DNA from: Cupriavidus necator | Lineage (GTDB): Bacteria > Pseudomonadota > Gammaproteobacteria > Burkholderiales > Burkholderiaceae | Direction of reading: 5' to 3' | Assembly (NCBI GenBank): GCA_022041995.1 | Contig: CP074381.1 | Coordinates: 2,976,001-3,040,000 of the forward strand | Length of the DNA stretch: 64,000 nt | In this document: positions 1 through 12,035 of the stretch, piece by piece | How the letters are laid out: each line of letters starts with the position of its first letter | How positions within the stretch are numbered: the stretch's first letter is position 1 | Translations under genes and position numbers: made by a program | The notes under the pieces: generated by a model | What the model was told of the DNA's origin: nothing | What the model saw: only the letters and a program-made list of their open reading frames with translations | Database searches by the model: none

Positions 1-928
1 CAGGCTCAAGAGCCTGCGCGGCCTGCCCGCCAATGTGAAGGCCGCGCTCGAATGGGTGCCCGCCAGCGCCCACCCGATGGACGTGATGCGCACCGGCGTG
101 TCGGTGCTGGGCACCGTGCTGCCGGAGAAGGAAGACCACAACACCCCGGGCGCGCGCGACATCGCCGACCGCCTGATGGCCAGCCTGGGCTCGATGCTGC
201 TGTACTGGTACCACTACAGCCACAATGGCCGCCGCATCGAAGTCGAAACCGATGATGAGTCCATCGGTGGCCACTTCCTGCACCTGCTGCACGGCGAGAA
301 GCCGTCGGCGCTGTGGGAGCGCGCCATGAACACCTCGCTCAACCTGTACGCCGAGCACGAGTTCAACGCCTCGACCTTCACCGCCCGCGTGATCGCCGGC
401 ACGGGCTCGGACATGTACTCGTCGATCGCGGGCGCCATCGGCGCGCTGCGCGGCCCCAAGCACGGCGGCGCCAACGAAGTCGCGTTCGAGATCCAGAAGC
501 GCTATGACAACCCGGACGAGGCCCAGGCCGACATCACCCGCCGCGTCGAGAACAAGGAAGTCGTGATCGGCTTCGGCCACCCGGTGTACACCACCGGCGA
601 CCCGCGCAACCAGGTGATCAAGGAAGTGGCGAAGAAGCTGTCGAAGGACGCCGGCTCGATGAAGATGTTCGACATCGCCGAGCGCCTGGAAACGGTGATG
701 TGGGACATCAAGAAGATGTTCCCGAACCTGGACTGGTTCAGCGCGGTGAGCTACCACATGATGGGCGTGCCGACCGCGATGTTCACGCCGCTGTTCGTGA
801 TCGCGCGTACCTCCGGCTGGGCCGCGCACGTTATCGAGCAGCGCATCGACAACAAGATCATCCGCCCGAGCGCCAACTACACCGGCCCGGAGAACCTGAA
901 GTTCGTGCCGATTGGCAAGCGCAAGTGA
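1..928 (+). CDS. prpC: 2-methylcitrate synthase, 5'-truncated by window edge
   Basis: Condenses propionyl-CoA with oxaloacetate to 2-methylcitrate, the first step of the methylcitrate cycle for propionate. The frame is open from base 2, so the true start lies left of the window; the GTG at 35 is internal. About 308 C-terminal residues remain of a usual 370-390. Citrate-synthase-fold landmarks are present: GPKHGGAN and GFGHPVY (catalytic His) and the C-terminal [10 protein letters not shown] typical of PrpC rather than GltA. The aconitase downstream fits a propionate/TCA context. Family assignment is firm. Confidence 0.93.
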   Translation, partial: RLKSLRGLPANVKAALEWVPASAHPMDVMRTGVSVLGTVLPEKEDHNTPGARDIADRLMASLGSMLLYWYHYSHNGRRIEVETDDESIGGHFLHLLHGEKPSALWERAMNTSLNLYAEHEFNASTFTARVIAGTGSDMYSSIAGAIGALRGPKHGGANEVAFEIQKRYDNPDEAQADITRRVENKEVVIGFGHPVYTTGDPRNQVIKEVAKKLSKDAGSMKMFDIAERLETVMWDIKKMFPNLDWFSAVSYHMMGVPTAMFTPLFVIARTSGWAAHVIEQRIDNKIIRPSANYTGPENLKFVPIGKRK

Positions 929-1093
929 AGCCGGGCCAACTAGCCCCCTTCGATAATGTAACCAAAGACCAGAGCACTACGCTGCCTTGGGCAAATCGTA
1001 GAAAATAGCGGCGGAAATTGTCCCGGCGCCGCCCATTTTGGGGGCGGCGAATGAAACATAAATCGATTTCAGTATCCGAAAGGCACTCACAAA

Positions 1094-1651
1094 ATGAAAC
1101 ACCTTGTCCTTGCCGCCTGCATCGGCGCATTCAGCCTGACCACCGCCACCGCCGTGATGGCGCAGGAACCTGCCAAGAAGACCACCACCAAGAAAGCTTC
1201 GACCAAGAAGAAGGCCGCTGCCGGCACCGCCGCCGCAGCCGGCGCTGCTGCCGCGGCCACGCCGAACGGCGAAAAATGGCAGTGTGAACTGGGCAACAAC
1301 CTGTATATCGCCGGCGACATGCTGCGCGACGAGGTCCTGACCGTGCACTGGCAAGGCAGGGACTACAAGCTGCCGCGCCAGGCCACGGTGACCGGCGCCG
1401 ACCGCTACTACGACGCCCGTACCGGCCTGGACCTGGTGGTGATCCCGAGCAAGGCCATGCTGTTCAACAAGAACCTGGGCCAGCGCCTGGCCGACGACTG
1501 CCAGAGCGCCGCCATGCAGGCCGGTGCCGCAGCCCCGACCCAGGCCGGTGGCCTGCGCGCCCCGGCCACCACCCCGCTGCTGGTCACGCCTCCGGGCGGC
1601 CCGACGCAGGTGCCGGAAAGCGCCCAGCAATCCGCCGCGCCCAAGCAGTAA
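1094..1651 (+). CDS. Secreted MliC-like (C-type lysozyme inhibitor-like) hypothetical protein
   Basis: 185 aa. Residues 1-23 form a Sec signal peptide ending VMA|QE, followed by a Lys/Ala/Thr-rich linker (about 25-58). The globular part (about 60-138) has a WQCELG start, a hydrophobic strand pattern, a GADRYYD turn, LVVIPSKAML and a closing Cys in ADDCQ. That layout resembles MliC/PliC periplasmic lysozyme inhibitors, with two Cys placed for one disulfide. The tail is Ala/Pro-rich. The MliC link is by eye only. It stands alone between prpC and acnA with a strong terminator just after it. A hairpin without a T-run (1027-1049) precedes it. Confidence 0.72.
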   Translation: MKHLVLAACIGAFSLTTATAVMAQEPAKKTTTKKASTKKKAAAGTAAAAGAAAAATPNGEKWQCELGNNLYIAGDMLRDEVLTVHWQGRDYKLPRQATVTGADRYYDARTGLDLVVIPSKAMLFNKNLGQRLADDCQSAAMQAGAAAPTQAGGLRAPATTPLLVTPPGGPTQVPESAQQSAAPKQ

Positions 1652-1661
1652 GTTTGTACCG

Positions 1662-1704
1662 GGGCGCTGGCGGCCGCTGAATTCCGGCCGCCAGCGCCCT
1701 TTTT
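1662..1704 (+). terminator. Intrinsic terminator after the MliC-like gene
   Basis: Two 14-nt GC-rich arms (from 1662 and to about 1698) around a short loop containing GAATTC, followed by TTTTT. It begins 11 bases after the stop codon. Confidence 0.85.
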
Positions 1705-1929
1705 GCCTTGCCGGGCGGTCAATGCCGGGCGGGCATGCTGTCGAGCCGGCGTTGTTGTGGCCGGCGGGATGCCGAGCCGGGTGGCGCCAAAGCCGCGCGG
1801 CGGTTAGAGTATGCAGTTGCAGTGCGCTGCCGGCCTCGGACCGCGGTCAAATGCCGCGGCAGCGCACCGGGGTCTCGATTCAGGTCCGAGCCAAATGCCA
1901 TCGCATCATCCTTCGATCGGAGTACGGCA

Positions 1930-4635
<2,706 letters not shown>

Positions 4636-4671
4636 GATCCACCTGAGGCGCCTGCAGCCTGCCAAGGCTGA

Positions 4672-4719
4672 CGCCGCCTGCCTGGCCCCCGTTGCGGGGC
4701 CCGGGCAGGCGGCGTTTTT
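4672..4719 (+). terminator. Intrinsic terminator of acnA
   Basis: 11-bp arms (CGCCGCCTGCC with GGCAGGCGGCG) enclosing a nested GC-rich stem, followed by TTTTT, 36 bases after the acnA stop. Confidence 0.88.
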
Positions 4720-4873
4720 CATTGGTGTCCTGCGCCCGTTGCATCACCCCGAACGAAGCCCCGCGCGTGTAAGTTCCACGCAAGCCAGTGCTGCCACACT
4801 GTGTTCCACAAGAACAGCGGTCGCACGACCGGAAGCCGGGTCCGCCCGGCATCATCCAGAATCAGGAGACACC

Positions 4874-5029
4874 ATGGTTAAGATCCTTATCGCATTCGTC
4901 GTGGTTGCCGGCGCGGCCCTCTACCTGCTGACCAAGGGCGGCGGTGACGTTTCCATGTCCGGCGAGTCGCACAGCGTCGAGAGCCACGCGCCCGCAGCCC
5001 CTGCCGCGGCCGCTCCGGCCCAGAAATAA
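4874..5029 (+). CDS. Small single-span membrane protein, unknown function
   Basis: 51 aa. Shine-Dalgarno AGGAG sits 7 bases before ATG 4874. Residues 3-19 (ILIAFVVVAGAALYLLT) form one membrane helix, followed by a short Gly/Ser/His stretch and an Ala/Pro-rich tail. No family recognised. The clean ribosome site, the membrane segment and its own slot between the acnA terminator and the DUF2863 gene make it a credible gene. Function cannot be inferred. Confidence 0.65.
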   Translation: MVKILIAFVVVAGAALYLLTKGGGDVSMSGESHSVESHAPAAPAAAAPAQK

Positions 5030-5102
5030 GCCGCACGCCCGGGCGCGTGTGCACAGGCTGCACGCATATAGCGGCCTGCGTGTCAACGCAACGAGTAGAA
5101 TA

Positions 5103-5121
5103 CCGTTTTACGCATAAACGG
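5103..5121. promoter_or_regulatory. Short inverted repeat before the DUF2863 gene
   Basis: CCGTTT and AAACGG arms around a 7-nt centre, 14 bases before the next start codon. It could be an operator or an mRNA hairpin affecting initiation. Weak evidence. Confidence 0.3.
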
Positions 5122-5134
5122 ACGGTTTCTTTCT

Positions 5135-6337
5135 ATGGCAGGTTTTCGCCCCAAGGCTTCCCCACGACTCTCCCCTGACGCCGAGCGTCTGGTGGCCGAT
5201 GCGCTCGCCCTCGATGCTTCGGGCAGCCGCATGGAGGACGCGTACTGGGAACGGCGGCTCTCGCAGCGCCTGGGCCGCCTGCTGAAGAACGGGAGCCAGA
5301 CCGCGCTCGACGCGGCGCTGGAACACCTGTTCAAGCACAATGCAGACGCCTCCGACGTACTGGCCGAGCAGGCCGAGACGCTCGCCGAATCCGCCACCAT
5401 CGAGGTCGACGGCCAGCGCTATGACGCGCTGCTGATCGCCGCCCCGATCCTGGCGCACACGCGCTACGCCATTCCCTCCGGCGCGCTCAAGCCGGAGCTG
5501 GCGCAGACGCTGGCGGTGCACCTGCAGGCACATGTGCTGGCTACCGGCACCAAGGTCTCGCTGTCGCCCTACCTCTACAGCATCGACCAGCTGCCGCGCA
5601 CGCACAGCGACACCTTTGCGCTGACGCACAAGCTGGCCGCGGCCGCCCTGGCCGGCACGGTACCCAAGGTCGACCTGCGCGACCTGCCCGAGACCGCGCC
5701 GATCCTGGCCGATCCGCGCTACCTGCTCGCCGTGGTGGTGGCCCCGCACGAGCAGGCGCTGTTCCGCTGGCAGGAAGACGCCAAGGAGCACCACGCCGAG
5801 CGCTCGACCTGCCTCGACCAATGGCGCACCCAGGTGCAGCCGTCGGTGGCGCTGCTGCTGCCGGGCTGCGAGTTCGAGCTGCTGCTGCCCGACGCCTTCT
5901 TCCTGTCCTGCCGCGAGTCCGACAAGAGCATCCGCCCGCTGACCGTGCGCGCCGCTGTCAACTACCTGTGCGGCACGCTCGACATCTCCGCCGGCCAGCT
6001 GGCCGCCGTGGTGGCTGCCTTCGGCGAGGAAGTGGTCGAGGAATACCGCGTGGGCTTCACCATGCGCGGCGAAAAGGATGTGATCTACGGCATTGTGTGG
6101 CCGGTCTACGGCCGCGAAGCCGGCGAGGTCGATGCCGACGAAAAGGGCAACCCGCTCGAGCAGATCTGCGAGGAACTGCGCAACGCCGGCGTGGAAGACA
6201 TCTTCCGCCACGCCGCGCTGTTCGATCCGGAATACTGCGAGGACTGCGGCACGCCGCTGTACGCGGACCGCAACGGCGAGATCGTGCATGCCGAACTGCC
6301 CGAGGACGCGCCGACGCAGCAGCCGCTGTTCCACTGA
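5135..6337 (+). CDS. DUF2863 family protein
   Basis: 400 aa, soluble, no signal peptide. The sequence matches my recollection of the DUF2863 family, common in Burkholderiales and of unknown function. Visible points are an acidic N-terminal helical part (1-90), a central mixed region with a conserved-looking LSCRESDKSIRPL, and a C-terminal CEDCG pair that could bind metal (about residues 369-372). Monocistronic: promoter space upstream and its own terminator downstream. Family is fairly sure; role unknown. Confidence 0.85.
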   Translation: MAGFRPKASPRLSPDAERLVADALALDASGSRMEDAYWERRLSQRLGRLLKNGSQTALDAALEHLFKHNADASDVLAEQAETLAESATIEVDGQRYDALLIAAPILAHTRYAIPSGALKPELAQTLAVHLQAHVLATGTKVSLSPYLYSIDQLPRTHSDTFALTHKLAAAALAGTVPKVDLRDLPETAPILADPRYLLAVVVAPHEQALFRWQEDAKEHHAERSTCLDQWRTQVQPSVALLLPGCEFELLLPDAFFLSCRESDKSIRPLTVRAAVNYLCGTLDISAGQLAAVVAAFGEEVVEEYRVGFTMRGEKDVIYGIVWPVYGREAGEVDADEKGNPLEQICEELRNAGVEDIFRHAALFDPEYCEDCGTPLYADRNGEIVHAELPEDAPTQQPLFH

Positions 6338-6364
6338 CGCGCCCGGCTGCGCCAGGCAAGCAAT

Positions 6365-6389
6365 CGGCCCGCATGCGCGGGCCGTTTTT
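6365..6389 (+). terminator. Intrinsic terminator after the DUF2863 gene
   Basis: Perfect 8-bp arms CGGCCCGC/GCGGGCCG with loop ATGC, then TTTTT. It separates the gene from the convergent methyltransferase gene. Confidence 0.85.
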
Positions 6390-6403
6390 CATTGGCGAGC
6401 CGG

Positions 6404-7090
6404 TCAGGCGGGCTTGCGCTCGCTGACGCAGCGCCACAAGCCATGGCCCGATGCCCCGTACTTGCGCTCGAACGGCGTCATCGGCTGGGCCGGCTGCCAC
6501 GCTTCTACCTGCGCCGGGCGCCCGACGAGCGCCAGCGCCTGGGCAAACTCATCGATATAGATGCGCCAGTTGCTGCGGCACTCCAGGTAGTCGCCGCAGG
6601 CGGCCAGCGCCGGGAACACCGCATGCCCGTGCCAGCGCCGCCCCAGGTGGCCGATCTTGGGCCACGGGTTCGGGTACAGCACGTAGTGGCGCGCCACCGG
6701 CACGGCCTCGGCCTGCAGCAGGCGCCAGGCATCGACCAGGTCGGCGCGCGCCCAGCAGAAGTTGGCGGGCATCGGCGCCTCGCCCCACCAGTCCTTGCCG
6801 GCGGCCAGGCGCTTCTCGGACTGGTCGATGCCGATCACGAAGTGGTCCGGGAACGCCGTCGCCAGCCGCAGCGTGCTTTCGCCCACGCCGCAGCCCGCAT
6901 CCAGGATCAGCGGCGCGCCGCCGGCCTGCTGCCAGCTTTGCAGCGCCGCGCCGAGCTCGCGCCGGCTGGCTTCGCCGATGGGCTTGCGGAACGGCTCGGC
7001 CAGGTGGCGCGCGACGCGCGCGGCCAGGTGTTCGTGGACATCGGCCTGGGCCGAGACAATGGTGCGGGAATTGGCAAACATGGGCGCCAT
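6404..7090 (-). CDS. TrmB-like SAM-dependent methyltransferase
   Basis: About 228 aa, Rossmann methyltransferase. Motif I LDAGCGVGEST, then GIDQSEKRL and YVLYPNPWPK, the last being the signature of tRNA (guanine-N7) methyltransferases. The C-terminal PFERKYGASGH differs from canonical TrmB, and an ordinary trmB elsewhere in the genome is expected, so this may be a paralogue with another RNA substrate. Start ATG 7090 (MAPMFANS) is preferred over the longer frame to 7234, which would overlap the divergent neighbour; ATG 7081 is possible. Fold firm, substrate uncertain. Confidence 0.85.
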   Translation of the reverse strand: MAPMFANSRTIVSAQADVHEHLAARVARHLAEPFRKPIGEASRRELGAALQSWQQAGGAPLILDAGCGVGESTLRLATAFPDHFVIGIDQSEKRLAAGKDWWGEAPMPANFCWARADLVDAWRLLQAEAVPVARHYVLYPNPWPKIGHLGRRWHGHAVFPALAACGDYLECRSNWRIYIDEFAQALALVGRPAQVEAWQPAQPMTPFERKYGASGHGLWRCVSERKPA

Positions 7091-7227
7091 TCTAACGGCG
7101 CCGCCCCGCATCGGCCTGGCAGTCCGCGCCAAGGGCTGCAACCAAGCCACTTTAGCGGCACAATGCGGGACAAACCCGCCTGAGAACCCGGCCGCGCCCG
7201 CGCGGACCTGTACGAGGAGCCAGCCAG

Positions 7228-8868
7228 ATGACACCGACCCACGCCCTGCCGCCGCAACGCCCGTCCCGCCGCCTTGCTCACCCCACGCGCCGCGCCGTGC
7301 TCCATGCCGCCACCGCGCTGGTGCTGGGCAGCGCCGCTTTCATACTGCTGCCGGCGGGTGCCGCCCACGCCGAAGACCTGCGCATCGGCCTGGCGGCCGA
7401 CGTGACCTCGATGGATCCGCACTGGAACAACTCGGGCCCCAACAACGCCATCGCGCTGCATGTGTTCGAATCGCTGGTGTTCATGGACAAGAACGCGCGC
7501 TACATCCCCGGCCTGGCGTTGTCGTGGAAGCCGGTCAACGCCATCACCTGGGAGATCAAGCTGCGTCCCAACGTGAAGTGGCACGACGGCTCGCCCTTTA
7601 CCAGCGACGACGTCAAGGCCTCGCTGGAGCGCCCGGAGAAGCTCACCAACAGCCCGGGCTCGTTCACCAGCTACACCAAACCGATCGCGCGCATCGACAC
7701 GCCCGACCCGCTGACGGTGCGCCTGACCATGAGCGTGCCCAATTACGCCAACCTGGCCAACGACCTGAACAGCGTGCCGATCATGCCGAAGAAGGTCGCC
7801 GCCACGCTGACGCAGGCGGACTTCGACTCAGGCAAGGCGATGATCGGCACCGGGCCGTTCAAGTTCGTGCGCTTTGCGCGCGGGCAGGAAATCGTGATGG
7901 AGCGCAACCCCGACTACTGGGGCCCCAAGCCCGAGTGGGACCGTGCCGTGTTCCGCATCATCACCGACAACGGCGCGCGCAGCGCCGCGCTGCTGGCAGG
8001 CGACGTCGACGTGATCGAGAGCGTTCCCTCGGCCGACGTGGCCAAGCTCAGGCAGAACCCCAGGTTCAAGATCGAGCAGCAGGTGTCGTGGCGCACCATC
8101 TTCTGGCAGATGGACCAGTCGCGCGACAACCCGCCCTTTGTCACCGACAAGGCCGGCAAGCCGCTGGGCAAGAACCCATTCAAGGACGCGCGCGTGCGCG
8201 CCGCAATCAGCAAGTCGCTGAACCGCGACGCCATCGTCAGCCGCATCATGGAAGGGCTGGCGGTGCCGGCATCGTCGATCGTGTCGCCGCAGATCTTCGG
8301 GCATCCGGGCACCAGGCCTGAAGCCTATGACCCGGAAGGCGCAAAGAAGCTGCTGGCGGCCGCAGGCTACCCCGACGGCTTCGGCCTGACGCTGCACGCC
8401 ACCAACAACCGCTACCTGAACGACGCCGCGGTAGCGCAGGCCACCGCCAGCATGCTGACGCGCATCGGCATCCAGACCAAGGTGGAGACGATGCCGGTGG
8501 CGGCCTACTTCACACGCGCACGCCAGGGCGAGTTCGCCTTCCAGATGCTGGGCTGGGGCTCGGCCGCGGCTGACGTGGCACTGCGCTCGATCACCGGCAC
8601 GCCCAACCCCAAGACCGGTTATGGCACCTGGAACTGGGGCAAGTACAGCAACCCGCAACTGGACCAGCTGATCGAAAAGTCGCTGACCACCGTCAGCAGC
8701 GACAAGGCGCGCGAGGAGAATGCCCGCGCCGCGGCCAAATTTGCGCTGGCCGACCACGCGATCATTCCGTCGCACAGCCAGCTGTCGATGTGGGCGATGA
8801 AGAAGGGACTGAAGTACGAGGCGCGCACCGACGAGTGGTCGCTGGCGCAGTTCTTCCACAAGGAGTAA
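7228..8868 (+). CDS. ABC transporter substrate-binding protein, peptide/nickel family 5
   Basis: 546 aa periplasmic binding protein of the DppA/OppA type (SBP_bac_5). The N-terminus carries TRRAVLHAA followed by a hydrophobic stretch ending AHA|ED near residue 49, a twin-arginine-like signal. The mature part opens with LRIGLAADVTSMDP and has WHDGSPFTSDDV and GTGPFKFV, typical of the family. GAGGAG precedes the ATG. No permease or ATPase genes adjoin it, so it is an orphan that must share a transporter encoded elsewhere. Ligand (peptide, opine, other) not predictable. Confidence 0.9.
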   Translation: MTPTHALPPQRPSRRLAHPTRRAVLHAATALVLGSAAFILLPAGAAHAEDLRIGLAADVTSMDPHWNNSGPNNAIALHVFESLVFMDKNARYIPGLALSWKPVNAITWEIKLRPNVKWHDGSPFTSDDVKASLERPEKLTNSPGSFTSYTKPIARIDTPDPLTVRLTMSVPNYANLANDLNSVPIMPKKVAATLTQADFDSGKAMIGTGPFKFVRFARGQEIVMERNPDYWGPKPEWDRAVFRIITDNGARSAALLAGDVDVIESVPSADVAKLRQNPRFKIEQQVSWRTIFWQMDQSRDNPPFVTDKAGKPLGKNPFKDARVRAAISKSLNRDAIVSRIMEGLAVPASSIVSPQIFGHPGTRPEAYDPEGAKKLLAAAGYPDGFGLTLHATNNRYLNDAAVAQATASMLTRIGIQTKVETMPVAAYFTRARQGEFAFQMLGWGSAAADVALRSITGTPNPKTGYGTWNWGKYSNPQLDQLIEKSLTTVSSDKAREENARAAAKFALADHAIIPSHSQLSMWAMKKGLKYEARTDEWSLAQFFHKE

Positions 8869-8886
8869 GCGCGGGGCTGCCTGCTG

Positions 8887-8913
8887 CCGCTCTCCCGCGC
8901 AACGGGAGAGCGG
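8887..8913. terminator. Hairpin between convergent genes
   Basis: Perfect 11-bp arms CCGCTCTCCCG/CGGGAGAGCGG with a 5-nt loop, between two convergent genes. There is no clear T-run, so it may act as an mRNA-stabilising or weak bidirectional terminator. Confidence 0.55.
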
Positions 8914-8920
8914 CCGTTCC

Positions 8921-9793
8921 TCAGATCTTCAATCGCGCTTCCTGCCGCGCATTCGCCGCGCGAAGCTTCTTCACCCAGTCCCGCGCCGGCAGCCTGGTGA
9001 TCTTCTCCACCACGTCGGCACGCCCCTCCAGCGCTTCCCACGACACATCGATATCCGGCCCGTTGAAGGCCATCGCGATGATGTTGCCATCATGCACTTC
9101 CGGGAACACCAGCACGCGGTTGTCGAAGGCATCGCAGATGCGTTCGATGTTCTTCGGGAAGCTGTCGTGGTCGCCGAACAGGTTGATCGTCATCACCCCG
9201 GGCGCCTTCAGCGTGCGGCGGCAGGCGCGGTAGAACGCGGTGGTGTCCAGCACCGGGCCGCGCGCGGTGGCGTCGTACAGGTCCACCTGCAGCACGTCGA
9301 TGGCGCCGGCGTGGGTGCCGTCCATGACGTAGTCCCAGGCGTCCTGCTCGCGCACTGTCAGGCGCGCGTCGTCCTCGCGCAGGCCGAACATGCTGCGCCC
9401 GGCGATGATCACCGCGGGGTTCAGCTCCACCGCGGTCACGCGCGCGCGGCTGAACTGGCGATGGCAGAACTTGGTCAGCGCCGCGGCGCCCAGGCCAAGC
9501 TGCACCACGTGGAATTCTTCAACGGACGGCGACAGGAACAGCAGCCAGGCCATCATCTGCTGCGCGTATTCCAGCTCGATCGCATCGGGCTTGCGCAGGC
9601 GCATCGCGCCCTGCACCCACTCGGTGCCGAAGTGCAGGTAGCGCACCCCTTCCATTTCCGAGAAGGTCACCGGCGCAAAGCGCGGCGTCATGCGTTTTTC
9701 TTCGCGTGCCGGCGCCTCGCCACGGGTGCGGGTACCACGTGCCGGACGGCGCGAGGCCACGGCTTCAATCGATTTTCGTTTCAGTAGGGTCAT
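8921..9793 (-). CDS. Spermidine synthase-like (aminopropyltransferase-fold) protein
   Basis: About 290 aa with the SpeE/methyltransferase Rossmann fold: VQLGLGAAALTKFC (motif I), VTAVELNPAVI and a MTINLFGD strand. It lacks the N-terminal strand domain order and the complete acidic polyamine-binding set of true spermidine synthases, so polyamine synthesis is doubtful. ATG 9793 (MTLLKRKS) is chosen; 9829 and 9883 are in frame, and the ribosome site is weak at each. It is a distant paralogue of the broken gene at 13502-14370, sharing the GLG-x-L-K-C-R pattern. It overlaps or abuts the TPR gene upstream depending on start. Confidence 0.8.
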   Translation of the reverse strand: MTLLKRKSIEAVASRRPARGTRTRGEAPAREEKRMTPRFAPVTFSEMEGVRYLHFGTEWVQGAMRLRKPDAIELEYAQQMMAWLLFLSPSVEEFHVVQLGLGAAALTKFCHRQFSRARVTAVELNPAVIIAGRSMFGLREDDARLTVREQDAWDYVMDGTHAGAIDVLQVDLYDATARGPVLDTTAFYRACRRTLKAPGVMTINLFGDHDSFPKNIERICDAFDNRVLVFPEVHDGNIIAMAFNGPDIDVSWEALEGRADVVEKITRLPARDWVKKLRAANARQEARLKI

Positions 9794-9846
9794 GTTGTCG
9801 AGAAAGGCGTTCAGCACCCGTTCCAGCATGGATAGGGAAACGCGGA

Positions 9847-10599
9847 TTACTTGCCCAGCGCCGACTGCGCGCGCTGCAGCCATTCGCGATTGTGTTCGCG
9901 GGCGTGGCGCGGCCAGTGGCGGGCGTCGTGGACGATATCGGCATAGAGCTGCTGCGCGCGTTCGCGGTCGGCGGCATCGGGCTGCGCGGCGAGCCAGTCG
10001 GCAAAGAGGCAGCGCGGCGCGGCATCGCTGGCGCTGGTCAGTGCCTGCTCGAACGCGGCGCGCGTGCCGGACGCGCCGGTGGCCGCCAGCGCGCGCGCAA
10101 ACAGCAAGGCCGGATCGGGCTGCTGGCGCGACTGCGGATTGGCGGCAAACAGCTTCTCCAGCGTTGCCAGCGCGCCGGCCGCATCACTGGTGGCGAACTG
10201 CGCCTGCGCCAGTCCCTGCAGCAGCGCCGGATCGGTCGCAAACGGTCCGTTGGCCGCTGCGTGGTAGTGCTGCAGCGCTTCCGACGGCTCTCCGGCCGCC
10301 AGCAGCGCGGCGCCCAGGCGCATGCGGTGCGCCACCGTCGGGGCGCGGTCAAAGTCAGAGCGGGCCTCGCGCACCGCGCGGTTCGGATCGACCAGTTGCG
10401 TGATGGCACGCGTGGCCGCACGCGCGCCGCGCGACTGGCGCAGCCCGGGCAGGTAGATTGCGAAGAAATACACCACGCTGCCCAGCCCGGGGAACAGGAA
10501 CAGGATCAACAGCCAGTACATGTTCTGGTGCGTGCGCACCGCGTGCACCGCAAAGAACAGTGCGACGATGATATGGATGCTGATGCCGAAGATACGCAT
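9847..10599 (-). CDS. Membrane-anchored TPR-type protein, unknown function
   Basis: 250 aa. Two hydrophobic helices at about 5-20 and 28-50 form an N-terminal anchor of the kind seen in phospholipase-D-nuclease N-terminal modules. The rest is an Ala-rich helical repeat region (about 85-250) with TPR-like periodicity (GAALLAAGEPSEALQHYHAA and similar units). AAAGGTGA precedes ATG 10599. Same strand as the spermidine-synthase-like gene and probably co-transcribed. It may be a scaffold at the inner membrane; no partner is evident. Confidence 0.75.
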   Translation of the reverse strand: MRIFGISIHIIVALFFAVHAVRTHQNMYWLLILFLFPGLGSVVYFFAIYLPGLRQSRGARAATRAITQLVDPNRAVREARSDFDRAPTVAHRMRLGAALLAAGEPSEALQHYHAAANGPFATDPALLQGLAQAQFATSDAAGALATLEKLFAANPQSRQQPDPALLFARALAATGASGTRAAFEQALTSASDAAPRCLFADWLAAQPDAADRERAQQLYADIVHDARHWPRHAREHNREWLQRAQSALGK

Positions 10600-10673
10600 A
10601 GGGAATTCACCTTTGAATCAATGGCCGGCGCGCCAGCCGCCGGCATTGTGACAGAAAGGCACGGCGACGGGTT

Positions 10674-11810
10674 TCAGCCGCCCGCCGGAATGCCGGCGCC
10701 AGCCGACTGCAGCCCCGCCACCGCCTGCGGCGTCAGCACGGCCTCGCCATTGACCGCGCGCGCCACCAGCGCATCGGCCGCCTCGATGTCAATGCCCTGT
10801 GCGGTGTACCAGGCATCGTCGTAATAGGTGTTGCCGTAGCGCTCGCCGCTGTCGCACAGCAGGCTGACGATGGCGCCGCCCTCCCCCGCCGCGCGCATCT
10901 GCCGGGCCAAAAACAGCACGCCGACGAAATTGGTGCCGGTGGATCCGCCCACGCGGCGCCCGAAGCGCCCGGCCAGGTAGCGCATGGCCGCGAACGACAG
11001 CGCGTCCGGCACCTTCAGCATGGCGTCCATGCAGGTCGGGATGAACGAATGCTCGACGCGCGGCCGGCCGATGCCTTCAATGCGCGAGCCCTCCGCCAGG
11101 GACAAGTCCGGCTGCGGCTTGCCGTCCAGGCAGCTGCGGAAGTAGTCAAAGAACACCGAATTCTCCGGGTCCGCGCACAGCACGCGGGTCTTGTGGCGGC
11201 GGTAGGCCACATAGCGGCCCAGCGTGGCGATGGTGCCGCCGGTGCCGCCGCTCGATACCAGCCAGGCCGGCACCGCATGCTCTTCCTGCGCCATCTGCCT
11301 GAAGATCGACTCGGCGATATTGTTGTTGGCGCGCCAGTCAGTGGCGCGCTCGGCGTAGGTGAACTGGTCCATGAAATGCCCGCCCGTCTCCTGCGCGATG
11401 CGGCGCGAGGCAGCATAGATCTCGGACGGGCTGTCCACCAGGTGGCAGTGGCCGCCGTAGAACTCGATTGCCTCGATCTTGGCGCGCGAGGTGCCCGCCG
11501 GGATCACCGCCACGAACGGCAGCCCGAGCAGCCGCGCAAAGTAGGCCTCGGAAATCGCCGTCGAACCGCTGGATGCCTCCACCACCGTGCTGCCCTCATG
11601 CAGCCAGCCGTTGCACAGCGCGTACAGGAACAGCGACCGCGCCAGCCGGTGCTTGAGGCTGCCGGTCGGGTGGCTGGACTCGTCCTTGAAATAGATGCGG
11701 ATGTCAGGGTAGCCCGGCAGGTCCAGCGGGATCAGGTGGGTGTCGGCGGAACGGTTGAAATCCGCATCGATCTTGCGGATGGCTTCGTGGGTCCAGTCGG
11801 AAAGTGGCAT
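10674..11810 (-). CDS. PLP-dependent cysteine synthase-family enzyme, Cds1-like
   Basis: 378 aa, fold type II PLP enzyme. [13 protein letters not shown] holds the PLP lysine, [12 protein letters not shown] the substrate loop and [10 protein letters not shown] the phosphate-binding loop. The N-terminal [21 protein letters not shown] resembles the L-cysteine desulfhydrase Cds1 clade, which releases H2S, pyruvate and ammonia; synthase activity cannot be excluded. Start at ATG 11810 gives family length; the frame is open further upstream without support. Its 5' region runs to an IS element inserted 200 bases upstream, which may have altered its expression. Confidence 0.85.
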   Translation of the reverse strand: MPLSDWTHEAIRKIDADFNRSADTHLIPLDLPGYPDIRIYFKDESSHPTGSLKHRLARSLFLYALCNGWLHEGSTVVEASSGSTAISEAYFARLLGLPFVAVIPAGTSRAKIEAIEFYGGHCHLVDSPSEIYAASRRIAQETGGHFMDQFTYAERATDWRANNNIAESIFRQMAQEEHAVPAWLVSSGGTGGTIATLGRYVAYRRHKTRVLCADPENSVFFDYFRSCLDGKPQPDLSLAEGSRIEGIGRPRVEHSFIPTCMDAMLKVPDALSFAAMRYLAGRFGRRVGGSTGTNFVGVLFLARQMRAAGEGGAIVSLLCDSGERYGNTYYDDAWYTAQGIDIEAADALVARAVNGEAVLTPQAVAGLQSAGAGIPAGG

Positions 11811-12009
11811 GGCAGTGGTCCGGGCAGGCCGGACATCAGGACAGACCGTCAGGATGCCAGAAGCCCACGCGACAAATCCAGTCCGGGATGGGCAGGCGGC
11901 CTGGCACAGCCCGCGAAGGGCGGTTTCTCCACAACCGCGAGATCGGGTATGGCATTTCCTGGCCGGATGCAGCCATCGGCGCGGGTGCTGATATATGATC
12001 ATACTATTA

Positions 12010-12035
12010 CTCAGCAGTCAGAAATATATGCGACA
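12010..12035 (+). repeat. Left terminal inverted repeat of the IS630 element
   Basis: Starts CTCAGCAGTCAG and ends ATGCGACA; complementary to 13084-13109 except at position 6 (C here, T equivalent in the other end). It also encodes the last residues and TGA stop of the transposase. Confidence 0.92.

Noticed and set aside
1027-1049. Hairpin CGCCGCCC/GGGCGGCG after prpC as a terminator
   Set aside because: No T-run and it sits close to the next start; role unclear, so not listed separately.
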